From contig JAGOBX010000229.1 of NCBI GenBank assembly GCA_017999075.1, positions 1 through 6,181 on the forward strand: a DNA stretch of 6,181 bases. Direction: 5' to 3'. This DNA comes from JAGOBX01 sp017999075 [NCBI: Candidatus Babelota bacterium] (GTDB lineage: Bacteria; JAGOBX01). Each line of letters opens with the position of its first letter. The stretch's first letter is position 1. The notes under the pieces are model-generated. The model was not told where the DNA came from, searched no databases, and saw only the letters and a program-made list of their open reading frames with translations. Positions 4,891-6,181 of this stretch are shown in pieces. The translations under genes were made by a program, and so were the position numbers.

Positions 4891-6181
4891 TCAAACAGTT
4901 TTAACATCAACAATAGATCCTCCAAAAATATTCAATGCCTGTTTTACAGAAGGATTGTCAATCAATTCTTCTTTTTTTGAAGATGACGCTTTTTTTCCCT
5001 GTTTTAAAGAATTTTCCTTTTCAAATCTTACTGATTGCCTTACATTAAATCCTTTTAAAAACTCATTTAATTTATTTACAATTTCTGAACTGTTAAGTCT
5101 GTCAAAATACAGGCTTTTAACTTCAGCTATTATTTCAGTTTCTGTAATTGAAATAATATTTGTTTTTTTCAAATATTCGCCTAAAGGTCCTTCCAAAGTT
5201 AAACTAAATTCTTCAAATAAAAGTTTTATATTATTTAAATCATTAAAAGTGTCAATATTTTTTTTTTGTTCAAAATATATCCCCTTATTTTCTTCTGAAT
5301 TTTTTTCAGCGTTAAAATCTGAAGAAATATCATCTCCTGTATTATTAAAACCGGCAATATTATTATTTGAAATATTCAATTTTCCTGAAGAAATCATCAA
5401 CTCAAGTTTTTTTATATGTTCTTTAACCTCATCAAAATCAGGTTCATTAATCAAACGTAGTATTTTAAAAAATGTAATTTCAAAAAGCATATTAGTAAAA
5501 GATGTGAATTTTAAATCACGCATAAAATTAAGCAATTCTTCGATTATTTGAATTATTTTATTAGACGAAATCTTTTTTGATAATTCCGTAAACCTCACAT
5601 CTTTATTTTTTTCTTCTGATTTTATTTTTTTAAAATACAGCATATCTCTTAAAAATTGAACATAATCTTTTGAAAACTGGTTTATATCATACCCTGCATT
5701 TATAATTTTTTCTATAATGTCAAATGTTTTTTTATGATTTAGAGTAAAAAGATTTTCGGATAATTCATACAAGGTTTGCTGAGGAGTCACTCCAAGTGTT
5801 TCTCTTACATCTTTTAAAGTTACTGTTTTTCCGGAATATGACAATACATGATCAAGAAGACTTTCAGAATCACGCATACTGCCTTCTCCCAGTTTGGCTA
5901 TTTCTGAAACAGCGTCTTCATCAAAATCAATTTTTTCTTTTTTTAATATTTCAGTTAATTCTTTCACAATTTCATTCAAACTTATTTTTCTAAATTGATA
6001 TATCTGACATCTTGAAATAATAGTTTCAGGAACTTTATGCAAATCTGTAGTGGCAAAAATAAATATTGAATGCGCCGGCGGTTCTTCCAGAGTTTTAAGC
6101 AATGCGTTAAATGCGCCCTGCGACAACATATGAACTTCATCTATAATATAAACCTTATATCTTCCTATCATAGGTTTAAAT
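4891..6181 (-). CDS. dnaX: DNA polymerase III subunit tau/gamma (DnaX), 5' end cut by the right window edge
   Basis: ATPase subunit of the clamp loader, which places the sliding clamp on DNA and links it to the polymerase. About 430 codons are visible; the frame stays open to the edge, so the ATG at 6171 is internal and about 115 N-terminal residues (Walker A, zinc site) lie outside. Counting from that Met, the motifs are Walker B KVYIIDEVHML (6-16), ALLKTLEEPP, sensor 1 ATTD (40-43), the arginine-finger box SRCQ (53-56), and sensor 2 GSMRDSESLLDH (96-107). The collar domain follows to about 250, then an Asn/Ser/Asp-rich linker (about 258-300) and a C-terminal domain (LLFEEFSLTLEGPLGEYL onward) to TGA at 4893..4891. 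A run of ten A's at 5267..5258 falls in the linker and may give a short gamma form. Confidence 0.97.
   Translation of the reverse strand, partial: FKPMIGRYKVYIIDEVHMLSQGAFNALLKTLEEPPAHSIFIFATTDLHKVPETIISRCQIYQFRKISLNEIVKELTEILKKEKIDFDEDAVSEIAKLGEGSMRDSESLLDHVLSYSGKTVTLKDVRETLGVTPQQTLYELSENLFTLNHKKTFDIIEKIINAGYDINQFSKDYVQFLRDMLYFKKIKSEEKNKDVRFTELSKKISSNKIIQIIEELLNFMRDLKFTSFTNMLFEITFFKILRLINEPDFDEVKEHIKKLELMISSGKLNISNNNIAGFNNTGDDISSDFNAEKNSEENKGIYFEQKKNIDTFNDLNNIKLLFEEFSLTLEGPLGEYLKKTNIISITETEIIAEVKSLYFDRLNSSEIVNKLNEFLKGFNVRQSVRFEKENSLKQGKKASSSKKEELIDNPSVKQALNIFGGSIVDVKTV
5258..5286 (-). promoter_or_regulatory. Candidate tau/gamma frameshift (slippage) site in dnaX
   Basis: On the coding strand, A10 (5267..5258) is read CAA AAA AAA AAT in frame, so it contains the slippery heptamer A AAA AAA. 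In the -1 frame (or with one A added to the mRNA) the reading is AAA TAT TGA, a stop two codons after the run. In the +1 frame (one A lost) the stop TAA comes after about eight codons. AAGGGG (5286..5281), an SD-like element, lies 13 nt before the run. The product would end after the collar domain, at roughly 420 residues if about 115 are missing from view. No strong downstream stem-loop was seen. Confidence 0.55.

Noticed and set aside
4871-5551. A 226-codon open frame on the plus strand
   Set aside because: It lies opposite dnaX, which has clear motifs in its own frame. The plus-strand product is a Phe/Ser/Ile-rich string typical of the complement of Lys/Glu/Asn-rich coding DNA.

Overview
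The window is a very AT-rich stretch of bacterial chromosome. From the right edge to about position 1149 it carries one dense block of housekeeping genes, all on the minus strand: dnaX (5' part cut off by the window edge), ybaB/ebfC, rpmH, rnpA, yidD, yidC and jag. The gaps are small: 43, 59, 15, -11, 0 and 3 bases, in order. Only the first two are long enough to hold signals, and no clear promoter or terminator is visible inside the block, so read-through transcription is likely.

The genes form two functional groups. DnaX (clamp loader) and YbaB (nucleoid protein) serve the chromosome. L34, RnpA, YidD, YidC and Jag form the widely conserved ribosome / RNase P / membrane-insertion cluster. 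The YidC is the long type with a large periplasmic domain, which points to an organism with an outer membrane. Jag beside a long YidC at low GC would fit, for example, Elusimicrobiota (Endomicrobia-like) or spirochaete-like lineages. That placement is a weak guess, because no rRNA or other diagnostic marker is present.

Left of jag is a self-contained tRNA-Asp(GUC) unit on the minus strand, with its own promoter, encoded CCA and a strong intrinsic terminator. Between the tRNA and the terminator lies a perfect 14-nt copy of the tRNA D-arm, possibly a tRNA relic. Beyond the terminator, on the plus strand, is a frameshifted remnant of a tyrosine recombinase. At the left edge is the start of an IS1634-like (IS4 superfamily) transposase on the minus strand, with a near-consensus promoter. 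Positions 1-1063 therefore look like a tRNA-associated accessory site that has received and decayed mobile DNA.

The most interesting signal is in dnaX: a run of ten A's, the longest homopolymer in the window. It lies in the linker after the clamp-loader core, has an SD-like AAGGGG 13 nt upstream, and the -1 frame ends at a UGA two codons after the run. This matches the logic of the tau/gamma frameshift known from E. coli and Thermus dnaX.
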